Assembly: GCA_050701635.1 (NCBI GenBank)
Contig: JBOGDF010000246.1
Location: 1 to 8,515, forward strand
Length of the DNA: 8,515 bases
Origin: WHSM01 sp050701635
GTDB taxonomy: Bacteria > Actinomycetota > Actinomycetes > Mycobacteriales > Micromonosporaceae
Reading direction: 5' to 3'
In this document: positions 1 to 6,127 of the stretch, piece after piece
Position numbering within the stretch: the first letter of the stretch is position 1
Layout of the letters: the number at the start of each line of letters is the position of its first letter
Position numbers and translations under genes: made by a program
The notes under the pieces: model-generated
What the model was told of the DNA's origin: nothing
Database searches by the model: none
What the model saw: the letters and a program-made list of their open reading frames with translations, nothing else

Positions 1-1
1 C

Positions 2-469
2 GGCCGGGCCGGGCTGCTGCTGGCGGTGGCGCTGTTCGCCGCCGGGTTCGCCGATCGCTGGTGGCCCGGCGCGCTGGCCGCCGGCTGGCTGGCCAGCATG
101 GTGTTGGTGGCGGTGGTGCTGGCCGGGTTCGTGATGCTCTCGTCCGAGCTGGACCGGCACTGGCTGACCCCGCTGCGACACCTGAAGGTACGGCTGACGC
201 ATCCCCTCGGCGACACCGTCTCCTCCGACGTGCCGCTGCTCGCGACGCTGCAGCGGCTGCAGGTCAGCGACGCGTACCGCCAGGTGGGGGCGACGCTCAC
301 CTCGGACGTGCGCGACAGCTGGGACGAGGGGCAGTGGCGGATCCTGGAGTACGCCGCCCGCCGCGACGGCAAGCCGGTGACCGCGGTGTTCGCGGTGCCG
401 CTGTACGACGACGACCCCGGCGCGGTAAGAGTGGCGCTGGTCGGCGACGCCGAGCCGGCCGCGGTGTAG
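2..469 (+). CDS. Unrecognised membrane protein, C-terminal part (5' end outside window)
   Basis: The frame is open from the first bases of the window to a TAG at 467-469, giving 155 visible residues. A GTG lies at 26, but the open frame runs through it and the hydrophobic stretch begins before it, so the true start is probably upstream. Visible residues 3-17 and 27-46 are hydrophobic, separated by a short loop with the tryptophan pair of ADRWWPG, so there are probably two membrane helices. A soluble tail of about 105 residues follows, with a charged segment near SWDEGQWRILEYAARRDG and an acidic run of three Asp in LYDDDPG. G/C-ending codons dominate, which supports real coding. I do not recognise the family and assign no function. 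It ends 3 bp before the msrA stop on the other strand. Confidence 0.6.
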   Translation, partial: GRAGLLLAVALFAAGFADRWWPGALAAGWLASMVLVAVVLAGFVMLSSELDRHWLTPLRHLKVRLTHPLGDTVSSDVPLLATLQRLQVSDAYRQVGATLTSDVRDSWDEGQWRILEYAARRDGKPVTAVFAVPLYDDDPGAVRVALVGDAEPAAV

Positions 470-472
470 GGG

Positions 473-1120
473 TCAGGTGATGCCGATCGGGCAGGACATG
501 CCGTTGGGGCCGATGTTGCAGTAGCCGCCGGGATTCTTCTGAAGATATTGCTGGTGGTAATCCTCGGCGTAGTAGAACGTGTCGAGCGGCGCGATCTCGG
601 TGGTGATCTCGTCGTACCCGGCGTCGGTGACCACGCCCCGGAAGGCCTTCAGGCTCTCCGCGGCGGCGTCGGCCTGCTCGGGCGTCGTGGTGTAGATCGC
701 CGAGCGGTACTGCATACCGACGTCGTTGCCCTGCCGCATCCCCTGCGTCGGGTCGTGGTTCTCCCAGAAAACCTTCAACAGTTGGGGGTACGAGATCTGC
801 GCCGGGTCGTACACCACCTGCACCACTTCGTTCTGGCCGGTGTAGCCGGAGCAGACCTCCTCGTACGTCGGATTCGGCGTGATGCCGCCCGCGTAGCCGG
901 CCGCTGTCGACCACACCCCGGGGAGCTGCCAGAACAGCCGCTCGGCGCCCCAGAAGCAGCCCATCCCGAACACGGCGATCTCGTACCCGGAAGGCCACGG
1001 GCCGCGCATCGGGTTGCCGAGCACCGCGTGCCGCTCGGCGACCGGCATCGGCTCCGCCCGCCCGGACAGCGCCTCGTCGGCGGTCGGCAGCTGGAGCTTG
1101 TGACGGCGTACGAAGATCAC
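473..1120 (-). CDS. msrA: Peptide-methionine (S)-S-oxide reductase MsrA
   Basis: MsrA reduces the S-epimer of methionine sulfoxide, free or in proteins, using thioredoxin-recycled cysteines in the cytoplasm. The 215 residues carry the family signature FGMGCFWGAERLFW with the nucleophile at Cys55. The active-site residues known from E. coli MsrA (Tyr82, Glu94, Asp129, Tyr134) align at a constant offset to Tyr86 (NPTYEEV), Glu98 (TGQNEVV), Asp133 (QGNDVG) and Tyr138 (MQYRS). The C-terminal tail has the two recycling cysteines, Cys201 (GGYCNIG) and Cys210 (MSCPIG), so this is a three-cysteine enzyme of normal length. The start is GTG, chosen because GAGGAG sits 6 nt upstream of it and the N-terminus matches the long form of the family. 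It lies 78 bp downstream of the ngcG-like gene on the same strand, with no convincing terminator between, so some read-through is possible. Confidence 0.96.
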   Translation of the reverse strand: MIFVRRHKLQLPTADEALSGRAEPMPVAERHAVLGNPMRGPWPSGYEIAVFGMGCFWGAERLFWQLPGVWSTAAGYAGGITPNPTYEEVCSGYTGQNEVVQVVYDPAQISYPQLLKVFWENHDPTQGMRQGNDVGMQYRSAIYTTTPEQADAAAESLKAFRGVVTDAGYDEITTEIAPLDTFYYAEDYHQQYLQKNPGGYCNIGPNGMSCPIGIT

Positions 1121-1198
1121 GGCGTACTCCTCGGTCGGCGGACTTCCAGCATGACGCAGCCCGCCGGCCGTGGCACCCCAAGGGGCAGTTCGTAAGGA

Positions 1199-2095
1199 CT
1201 ACTTGAGGGTGGCGCCGGTCAGGCCGGCCTGCACCTGGCGGTAGAAGACCAGGTAGACCAGGAGCACCGGCACCATCGCGACGGTGAGCGCCGCGAACAG
1301 CAGCCCCCAGTCGTTCTCGTACCGCTGGCTCTGCAGCAGGGTCGCGATGCCCTGCGAGAGCACCGGCCGCTCCGGCGACAGGAACGCCGGGAGGACGAAC
1401 TGGTTGAACTGCCCCAGGAAGTTGAAGATGCCGATACTGAGCAGCCCGGGCTTCGCCATCGGCAGCATCACCCGGAAGAACACCCCGGTGTGGGAAGCGC
1501 CGTCCACGAACGCCGCCTCCGCGATCGAGGTCGGCAGGGTACGGAAGAACGCGTGCATGAAGAACACCGTGAACGGCAGCGAGTACGCGATGTAGACCAG
1601 GATCAGCCCGTGGTACGTCGACAGCATGCCCAGGTTGTCCACCACGAAGAACAGCGGCACGATCGCGAGGAACACCGGGAACATCATCCCGGCGGCGAAC
1701 AGGTAGTAGACGAACCGGTTGCCCGGGAACGGGTAGCGGGCCAGCACGTACGCCACCATCGAGCCGAACAGCATCGTGCCCGTGGTGGCGCCGGCGACCA
1801 CGATCAGGCTGTTCAGCAGATACTGCCCGACGCCCTTCGCCCAGGCGTTGGGGTAGTTGATCCACTGGATGGCGTCCGGCAGCGACCAGGGTTCGCCGAA
1901 GATCTCGCCGGTGGTCTTGAACGAAGCGATGATCGCCCACAGGAACGGCGCCACCACCAGCACCGACCAGGCGAGCAGCAGCGCGTGGGACACCGTACGG
2001 ATGCCCTTGTCGCCCGCGGGCGCGCGGTGCGGCGCCGGGGCCTGGGAGGCGCGGTCCTCGCCGGTGCCCGGGGGTACGTCGACTTTCACGGTCAT
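1199..2095 (-). CDS. ngcG: Sugar ABC transporter permease, NgcG-like (MalG type)
   Basis: This is one of two inner-membrane subunits forming the channel of a binding-protein-dependent sugar importer. The 298 residues have a polar N-terminal tail of about 33 residues, then hydrophobic segments near 36-56, 95-116, 127-150, 162-182, 217-236 and 264-285, the usual six-helix MalG plan. The cytoplasmic EAA loop, which docks onto the ATPase, is at 193-216 (EAAFVDGAS, ending in LPMAKP). The ATG start is preceded by GAGGGA, and the gene begins 10 bp after the stop of the other permease gene, so the two are co-transcribed and probably translationally linked. The ngcG name rests on operon order and on the clear NgcE/NgcF character of its partners; the permease alone would only support a MalG-type call. 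No ATPase gene follows; msrA is next. Confidence 0.9.
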   Translation of the reverse strand: MTVKVDVPPGTGEDRASQAPAPHRAPAGDKGIRTVSHALLLAWSVLVVAPFLWAIIASFKTTGEIFGEPWSLPDAIQWINYPNAWAKGVGQYLLNSLIVVAGATTGTMLFGSMVAYVLARYPFPGNRFVYYLFAAGMMFPVFLAIVPLFFVVDNLGMLSTYHGLILVYIAYSLPFTVFFMHAFFRTLPTSIAEAAFVDGASHTGVFFRVMLPMAKPGLLSIGIFNFLGQFNQFVLPAFLSPERPVLSQGIATLLQSQRYENDWGLLFAALTVAMVPVLLVYLVFYRQVQAGLTGATLK

Positions 2096-2105
2096 GGCAC
2101 GTCCC

Positions 2106-3017
2106 TCAGTACTCGATGCGCTCGCGGCGGGTGACCCGCAGCATGATCGCGGCGATGGCCAGGGTCAGGAAGAACAGCACGACGCCCATCGCGGACGCGT
2201 AGCCGGCCCGCCCGAACTGGAAGCCATTCTGGGCGATCTGCAACGCCATCACCTGGGTGGAGTCGTCGGGGCCGCCCGGGCCGATGGTCATCACCGCCAC
2301 CAGGGCGTACGCGTCGAGCGCCAGCACCGCCAGATACACCCACGAGGTCTGGATGGTGTCCCACAGCAGCGGCAGCGTGACCCGGAAGAACGTGGTGGCG
2401 CGGCCGGCGCCGTCCAGCAGCGCCGCCTCGAAGATGTCGCGCGGGATCGACGACATCGCCGCGTTGAACAGCACCAGGTAGAAGCCGACGCTGCCCCACA
2501 CCAGCACCCAGAGCACCGCCATCAGCGCCATGCTGGGATCGGCCAGGAAGCCGGCGGGCCCCAGCCCGACCAGCCCCATGATGGAGTTGGCCAGCCCGTC
2601 GGCGGTCGGGTCCATGATCACGAACCAGATCACCGCGACCACCGGTACGGCGAGCACCTGCGGCAGGAAGAACGCGAACTTGTAGAAGCCGGAGCCGCGT
2701 ACGCCCTTGACCCCGGCGGTGCCGGACTGGCCGCCCACGTTCAGCAGGAACGCGAAGAACAGCGCCAGCAGGATGGTCAGCAGCGGCAGCGCGACCAGCA
2801 GCACCAGGTTGTGGAGGACAGCGCCGCGGAACAGCTCGTCGCGGGCGAGCACTTCGTAGTTGTCCAAGCCGACGAAGCTGAACTCCGGCGATACGCCCGT
2901 CCAGTCGGTGAGTGAGTAGTAGAACGCCTGGATAAACGGCGAGACCACGAAGACCACGTACAACACCATGGGTATCGCGAGGAATCCGGCGATGAACCGG
3001 TATCTGCCGTGCCGCAT
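2106..3017 (-). CDS. ngcF: Sugar ABC transporter permease, NgcF-like (MalF/UgpA type)
   Basis: This is the second channel-forming permease, 303 residues with the start used here. Hydrophobic segments lie near 8-29, 68-93, 117-135, 163-186, 224-243 and 274-294. The EAA loop is at 197-216 (EAALLDGAG, ending in VTLPLL). The opening MRHGRYRFIAGFLA and the C-terminal RRERIEY resemble Streptomyces NgcF as I remember it. The open frame extends 21 codons further upstream to 3080, but that extension is encoded by the arm of the intercistronic hairpin and lacks permease features. The ATG at 3015-3017 has AAGGAG 4 nt upstream and gives the expected family N-terminus, so I chose it. The gene lies between the binding-protein gene (75 bp upstream) and the second permease gene (10 bp downstream). 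Confidence 0.9.
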   Translation of the reverse strand: MRHGRYRFIAGFLAIPMVLYVVFVVSPFIQAFYYSLTDWTGVSPEFSFVGLDNYEVLARDELFRGAVLHNLVLLVALPLLTILLALFFAFLLNVGGQSGTAGVKGVRGSGFYKFAFFLPQVLAVPVVAVIWFVIMDPTADGLANSIMGLVGLGPAGFLADPSMALMAVLWVLVWGSVGFYLVLFNAAMSSIPRDIFEAALLDGAGRATTFFRVTLPLLWDTIQTSWVYLAVLALDAYALVAVMTIGPGGPDDSTQVMALQIAQNGFQFGRAGYASAMGVVLFFLTLAIAAIMLRVTRRERIEY

Positions 3018-3021
3018 CTCT

Positions 3022-3027
3022 CTCCTT
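3022..3027 (-). promoter_or_regulatory. Ribosome binding site deciding the ngcF start
   Basis: On the - strand this reads AAGGAG, a near-perfect Shine-Dalgarno, followed by AGAG and then the ATG at 3017. It argues against the upstream in-frame ATG at 3080, whose following codons fall inside the hairpin. Confidence 0.75.
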
Positions 3028-3052
3028 GGCTGTGGCCTGGGCGGTGACGCCG

Positions 3053-3086
3053 TTCGGGGTGGCGTGGACTTCCACGCCACCCCGAA
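3053..3086 (-). promoter_or_regulatory. Intercistronic hairpin between ngcE and ngcF (attenuator or mRNA stabiliser)
   Basis: A perfect inverted repeat: the 16-bp arms 3053-3068 and 3071-3086 are exact reverse complements, separated by 2 bp. In RNA this gives a long GC-rich stem (arm TTCGGGGTGGCGTGGA) with a tiny loop. It starts 6 nt after the ngcE stop and ends 35 nt before the ngcF ATG. No U-run follows, so it is not a textbook terminator. In sugar ABC operons a hairpin at this position is known to cut down permease expression or protect the 3' end of the binding-protein message (for example malE-malF). That role here is inference from position. Confidence 0.8.
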
Positions 3087-3092
3087 GGCGTA

Positions 3093-4502
3093 CTAACTGC
3101 GGGTGCGCTTCTTGGTCTTCGGGTCCTTGGCGGTGTCGTCGGCCGCCTTCTGGCAGCGGTTGACGAACTCGTCGGGCTTGATACGCCCGGCGGCCAGCTC
3201 ACCGATCGCGGTTTCCAGCTTCGGCTGCAGCGGGGAGTACCACGCAGCCAGGTACGTGCTCCAGTTGTTGTCGCCGCCCTGGCCGAGCAGCGTGTTCGCC
3301 GACTCGGCGCCCGCGGAGAGCTTCTTGCCCTCGGCGGCACCGGTCACCACGGTCGGCGAGCCGGTCAGCTCGGTGAACTTCCCGGCGCCGTCCTTGGAGA
3401 GCATGAGCCGCAGGAACTCCAGACCACCGGGCTGGTTCTTCGCCTTCGCCGGCACGATGAAGCCCTCGCCGGCGCTGATCTCGGTGCACTCGTACGGCAG
3501 CTTCGCACCGTCCAGCAGCGGGGTGGCCGCGACCTGGGTGGCGAAGTCGCCCGGAGCGACCTTCTTCTGCTCGTTCTCCAGCCAGGAGCCGCTCGGGATG
3601 AACGCCGCCTTGCGCTGGTTCCACTTGGTCTGCGACTGGATGTGGTCGAGGCCCTCGGTGCCGGCCAGGATGAAGCCCTTGCCCTTGAGCTCGGCCATCG
3701 CCTCGGCCGCCATCTTGATCGACTCGTGCTTCCAGGCGTTGGGCTCCAGGCTGTCGATCGCCTTGATCACGTCGTGGCCGCCGTGCTTGACCGCCAGGTC
3801 CATGATCACCTGCTGGATGTAGTACGGGTACTTGCCCTGGTGTGCCAGCGGCGCGATGCCCGCCTTCTTGATCTCTCCGCACAGGGTCAGGAACTCGGAC
3901 CAGGTCTTCGCCGGCTCCCAGCCCTTGTCGGCGAACAGCTTCTTGTCGTACCACAGGCCGTACACGGTCAGTGCGTAGTTGAGTACGAGCGGCTTGCCGT
4001 CGTAGTCGGCTGCCTCGATCGCGATCGCCTCGAGGGTGTCGCGCACCTTCTTGTCGGCGTCGTCGACCGACGCGGCGTCGAGCAGCGCCGTCAGGTCGGC
4101 GAGCTGGCCGGTGTCGGCGAGGGTGGACATCGGCAGCTGCTGGGCGCCGGAGTTGTCGATCACGTCCGGCGGGTTGCCGGCGTTGAAGCGGGGCTGCAGC
4201 TGCTGGGTGATGTCGGTGATGCCCTTGTGCTTGACCTCCGCCTTCGGGAACTTCTTCTTGTAGAGAGTCTCGTGGTACTTCGCGTAGTCGTCGCCGTACC
4301 CACCCTTGAAGATCACGACATCGAGGGGCGCGTCTTCCTTGACGCCGAAGGGGTTTTCGGCCGACTTCTTGCCGCCGCCGCCGGTGTCGTCGCTACCGCC
4401 GGTGGCGCAGGCCGCGAGCAGCGGGCTTGCACCGGCCGCCAGTGCGGCGGTGGTCGCGGCGCGCTGCAGGAAGATTCGCCGTGACAGGTCGTTCGTGGTC
4501 AT
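3093..4502 (-). CDS. ngcE: N-acetylglucosamine/chitobiose-type ABC transporter substrate-binding lipoprotein, NgcE-like
   Basis: This extracytoplasmic solute-binding protein captures sugar for the adjacent permeases. It has 469 residues from the ATG at 4502, chosen over an in-frame ATG ten codons upstream because GGAAGG precedes it and the signal peptide then begins normally. The N-terminus has a twin-arginine motif (SRRIFLQ, Arg8-Arg9), a hydrophobic core, and a lipobox LAAC with Cys32, so the product should be a Tat-exported lipoprotein anchored on the outer face of the membrane. A Gly/Ser/Lys linker follows. The mature part has blocks I recall from NgcE: ENPFGVKEDAPLDVVIFKGG (49-68), GNPPDVIDNSGA (109-120), GKYPYYIQQV (223-232) and the region 281-312 with GTEGLDHIQSQT and SGSWLENEQ. 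The known substrate class of that family is GlcNAc and chitobiose; the exact sugar here is inferred. It is the first gene of the operon and is followed by a strong hairpin. Confidence 0.9.
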   Translation of the reverse strand: MTTNDLSRRIFLQRAATTAALAAGASPLLAACATGGSDDTGGGGKKSAENPFGVKEDAPLDVVIFKGGYGDDYAKYHETLYKKKFPKAEVKHKGITDITQQLQPRFNAGNPPDVIDNSGAQQLPMSTLADTGQLADLTALLDAASVDDADKKVRDTLEAIAIEAADYDGKPLVLNYALTVYGLWYDKKLFADKGWEPAKTWSEFLTLCGEIKKAGIAPLAHQGKYPYYIQQVIMDLAVKHGGHDVIKAIDSLEPNAWKHESIKMAAEAMAELKGKGFILAGTEGLDHIQSQTKWNQRKAAFIPSGSWLENEQKKVAPGDFATQVAATPLLDGAKLPYECTEISAGEGFIVPAKAKNQPGGLEFLRLMLSKDGAGKFTELTGSPTVVTGAAEGKKLSAGAESANTLLGQGGDNNWSTYLAAWYSPLQPKLETAIGELAAGRIKPDEFVNRCQKAADDTAKDPKTKKRTRS

Positions 4503-4665
4503 TAATCCGCCTTCCGAGGTTGTTCTTGGCACCGTCCGCCTGGTGCGTCGGCGTGCTCGGGCTGCCGAGTTGGTGTCGGCCAGCTGCCGGGTCGTTCCCG
4601 CTCATCTGCTGCCATCTTTTGCTGCCCTCGGCCAGTGGTGATCAACCCGACGTACGCTGCGGGAA

Positions 4666-4677
4666 ACACGTACGTGT
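4666..4677. promoter_or_regulatory. Perfect 12-bp palindrome, candidate operator for ngcEFG
   Basis: The sequence ACACGTACGTGT equals its own reverse complement. It lies about 19 bp downstream of the candidate ngcE -10 hexamer, where a repressor would block transcription. The flanks GGGAA and CCC partly extend the symmetry. GTAC/CGTACG strings are common in this genome, which lowers the weight. The cognate regulator is not in the window. Confidence 0.35.
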
Positions 4678-4695
4678 CCCCTGGTTAATGGACAG

Positions 4696-4724
4696 AACTT
4701 TGCTCACCCCGGACGCAAAGTCAA
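4696..4724 (-). promoter_or_regulatory. Candidate sigma-70-type promoter of ngcEFG
   Basis: On the - strand, TTGACT (4719-4724) is followed by a 17-bp spacer and AAAGTT (4696-4701). The -35 matches the consensus at five of six positions. The -10 keeps only the A at position 2 and the T at position 6, which are the most important bases in actinobacterial promoters. The resulting leader to the ATG at 4502 would be about 190 nt. Confidence 0.45.
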
Positions 4725-4861
4725 GACTCCTCGCCATGCTCGTTTTGAACGTAGACCGTGAGTGAGCGTGCGCGAAGCTGTCCGTAGGCACTGGTCTGCG
4801 TGCAAATCAGCGCACCTTAGTGTGGCGGGGGCCACGTTCCGAGCACAACCGCTGCCAGGAC

Positions 4862-4867
4862 TAATCT
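4862..4867 (+). promoter_or_regulatory. Candidate -10 box of metB, predicting a leaderless mRNA
   Basis: TAATCT ends 7 nt before the metB ATG at 4875, so transcription would begin at or next to the A of the start codon. The only Shine-Dalgarno-like string, GAGG at 4870-4873, is one base from the ATG, too close to work. No good -35 is visible (TTCCGA at 4837-4842 is weak), which is common for actinobacterial promoters. Confidence 0.45.
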
Positions 4868-4874
4868 TCGAGGC

Positions 4875-6092
4875 ATGACGTACGCCAGCAGCGGCAACGA
4901 GGCCGCCTCACAGCCGACCGACGCCAGCCTGTCGGGTCGGGACGCCGATTCCCAGCACGCGGGCTTCGACACGCTCGCGATCCACGCCGGCCAGGAGCCC
5001 GACCCGCTCACCGGCGCCGTCGTGCCGCCGATCTACCAGGTGTCGACGTACTACCAGGACGCGGTCGGGGAGCTGCGCGGCGGTTACGAGTACAGCCGTA
5101 CCCGCAACCCCACCCGGCTGGCGCTGGAGGAGTGCCTCGCGGCGCTGGAGGGCGGCGTACGGGGGCTCGCCTTCGCCAGCGGGATGGCGGCCGAGGACAC
5201 GCTGCTGCGTACCCTCTGCAAGCCCGGCGACCACGCCGTGATCCCCAACGACGCGTACGGCGGCACGTACCGGCTGTTCTCCAAGGTGCTCGAGCCGTGG
5301 GGGCTGGCGTGGACCGCGGCGAAGCTGTCCGACCTGGACGGCGTACGGGCGGCGGTGACCGACCGGACCCGCGTGATCTGGGTGGAGACGCCGACCAACC
5401 CGCTGCTCGGGATCGCCGACATCGCGGGGCTGGCGCACATCGCCGCTGACGCGGGCGCCGTGCTGGTCGTGGACAACACCTTCGCCTCGCCGTACCTGCA
5501 GCAGCCGTTGGGGTTGGGTGCGGGCGCGGTGGTGCACTCCACCACGAAGTACATCGGAGGCCACTCCGACGTTGTCGGGGGCGCCATCGTCACCGCCGAC
5601 GCCGAGCTGGGCGAGCGGGTGGCGTTCCACCAGAACTCGATGGGCGCGGTCGCCGGTCCGTTCGACGCCTGGCTCACCCTGCGCGGAGTGAAGACTCTGG
5701 GGGTACGCATGGAGCGGCACTGCGACAACGCGGAGCGGATCGCGGAGTACCTGTCCGATCACCGGGCCGTCAGCGGCGTGCTCTACCCCGGCCTCAGCGA
5801 ACATCCGGGACACGACGTGGCGGGCAAGCAGATGCGCCGGTACGGCGGTATGGTCAGCTTCCGGCTGGCCGGTGGGGAGGCCGCCGCGGTAGAGACGTGT
5901 AATCGGGCGAAGCTGTTTACTCTGGGCGAATCGCTGGGCGGAGTTGAGTCGTTAATCGAGCACCCGGGTCGGATGACTCACGCGTCGGCGGCCGGTTCGC
6001 CGCTGGAGGTCCCCAGCGATCTGGTCCGGCTGTCGGTCGGGATCGAGCACGTCGACGATCTGCTGGCCGACCTGGAGCGGGCGCTGCCGTAA
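4875..6092 (+). CDS. metB: Cystathionine gamma-synthase/lyase family PLP enzyme
   Basis: This is a cytoplasmic trans-sulfuration enzyme. As a synthase it joins an activated homoserine ester and cysteine into cystathionine; the closely related lyases split cystathionine to cysteine. It has 405 residues, slightly longer than usual because of a polar, low-complexity N-terminal extension of about 30. Visible family features are YEYSRTRNPT (71-80), the phosphate-binding SGM (102-104), Tyr128 in NDAYGGTYR, the ring-nitrogen Asp200 in VVDNTFASP, the Schiff-base Lys225 in HSTTKYIGGHSDVVGG, SLGGVESLIEHP (353-364) and a substrate-carboxylate Arg385 in LVRLSVGIEHVDDL. Synthase and lyase cannot be separated safely by eye; actinobacterial homologues of this type are usually annotated MetB. 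Leu360 is encoded by a rare TTA within a patch of unusual codons (5889-5960). The start is ATG without a usable ribosome binding site, probably leaderless. The amidase gene follows after 35 bp. Confidence 0.92.
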   Translation: MTYASSGNEAASQPTDASLSGRDADSQHAGFDTLAIHAGQEPDPLTGAVVPPIYQVSTYYQDAVGELRGGYEYSRTRNPTRLALEECLAALEGGVRGLAFASGMAAEDTLLRTLCKPGDHAVIPNDAYGGTYRLFSKVLEPWGLAWTAAKLSDLDGVRAAVTDRTRVIWVETPTNPLLGIADIAGLAHIAADAGAVLVVDNTFASPYLQQPLGLGAGAVVHSTTKYIGGHSDVVGGAIVTADAELGERVAFHQNSMGAVAGPFDAWLTLRGVKTLGVRMERHCDNAERIAEYLSDHRAVSGVLYPGLSEHPGHDVAGKQMRRYGGMVSFRLAGGEAAAVETCNRAKLFTLGESLGGVESLIEHPGRMTHASAAGSPLEVPSDLVRLSVGIEHVDDLLADLERALP

Positions 6093-6127
6093 CCGGGCGG
6101 GGGCCGTACACCCTAAGGGGAGGAATC

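Larger units (their letters stand above)
4503..4874. other. 372-bp divergent intergenic region between ngcE and metB
   Basis: No convincing gene lies here; open frames crossing it have no ribosome binding site and no recognisable product. It holds the candidate ngcE promoter (4696-4724), a 12-bp palindrome (4666-4677) and the candidate metB -10 box (4862-4867). The stretch 4681-4760 is visibly more AT-rich than flanking genes, as expected for promoter DNA. If the ngcE promoter is right, the ngcE leader is roughly 190 nt. A short inverted repeat, GTGGC-GGGG-GCCAC, lies at 4822-4835, about 26-40 bp upstream of the metB -10 box. I see no riboswitch motif I can name. Confidence 0.7.

Noticed and set aside
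1164..1190. CCCC-AA-GGGG between ngcG and msrA as a terminator
   Set aside because: Only four pairs with a two-base loop, and no extension on either side.
297..1940. Very long - strand open frame spanning msrA and ngcG
   Set aside because: It is Arg/Pro/Ala-rich with no motif, the typical shadow frame of GC-rich genes, and conflicts with two certain genes.
1490..2915. Long + strand open frames opposite the permease genes
   Set aside because: Their composition is rich in His, Gln, Arg and Gly, they have no domains or ribosome binding sites, and they are antisense to well-supported permeases.
3018..3080. N-terminal extension of the first permease to an ATG at 3080
   Set aside because: It would be encoded by the hairpin arm, has no family resemblance and no ribosome binding site, while the ATG at 3017 has AAGGAG just upstream.
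4503..4532. Ten-codon longer start for the substrate-binding protein
   Set aside because: It would push the twin-arginine motif inward, and the ATG at 4502 has GGAAGG upstream.
4790..4805. ACTGGTCT followed by GCGTGCAA, a possible DasR (dre) operator upstream of the amino-sugar operon
   Set aside because: The first eight bases match the dre half-site exactly but the second half matches none of the expected bases, and DasR sites are near-palindromic. AGTGGT at 4634-4639 is similarly only a half match.
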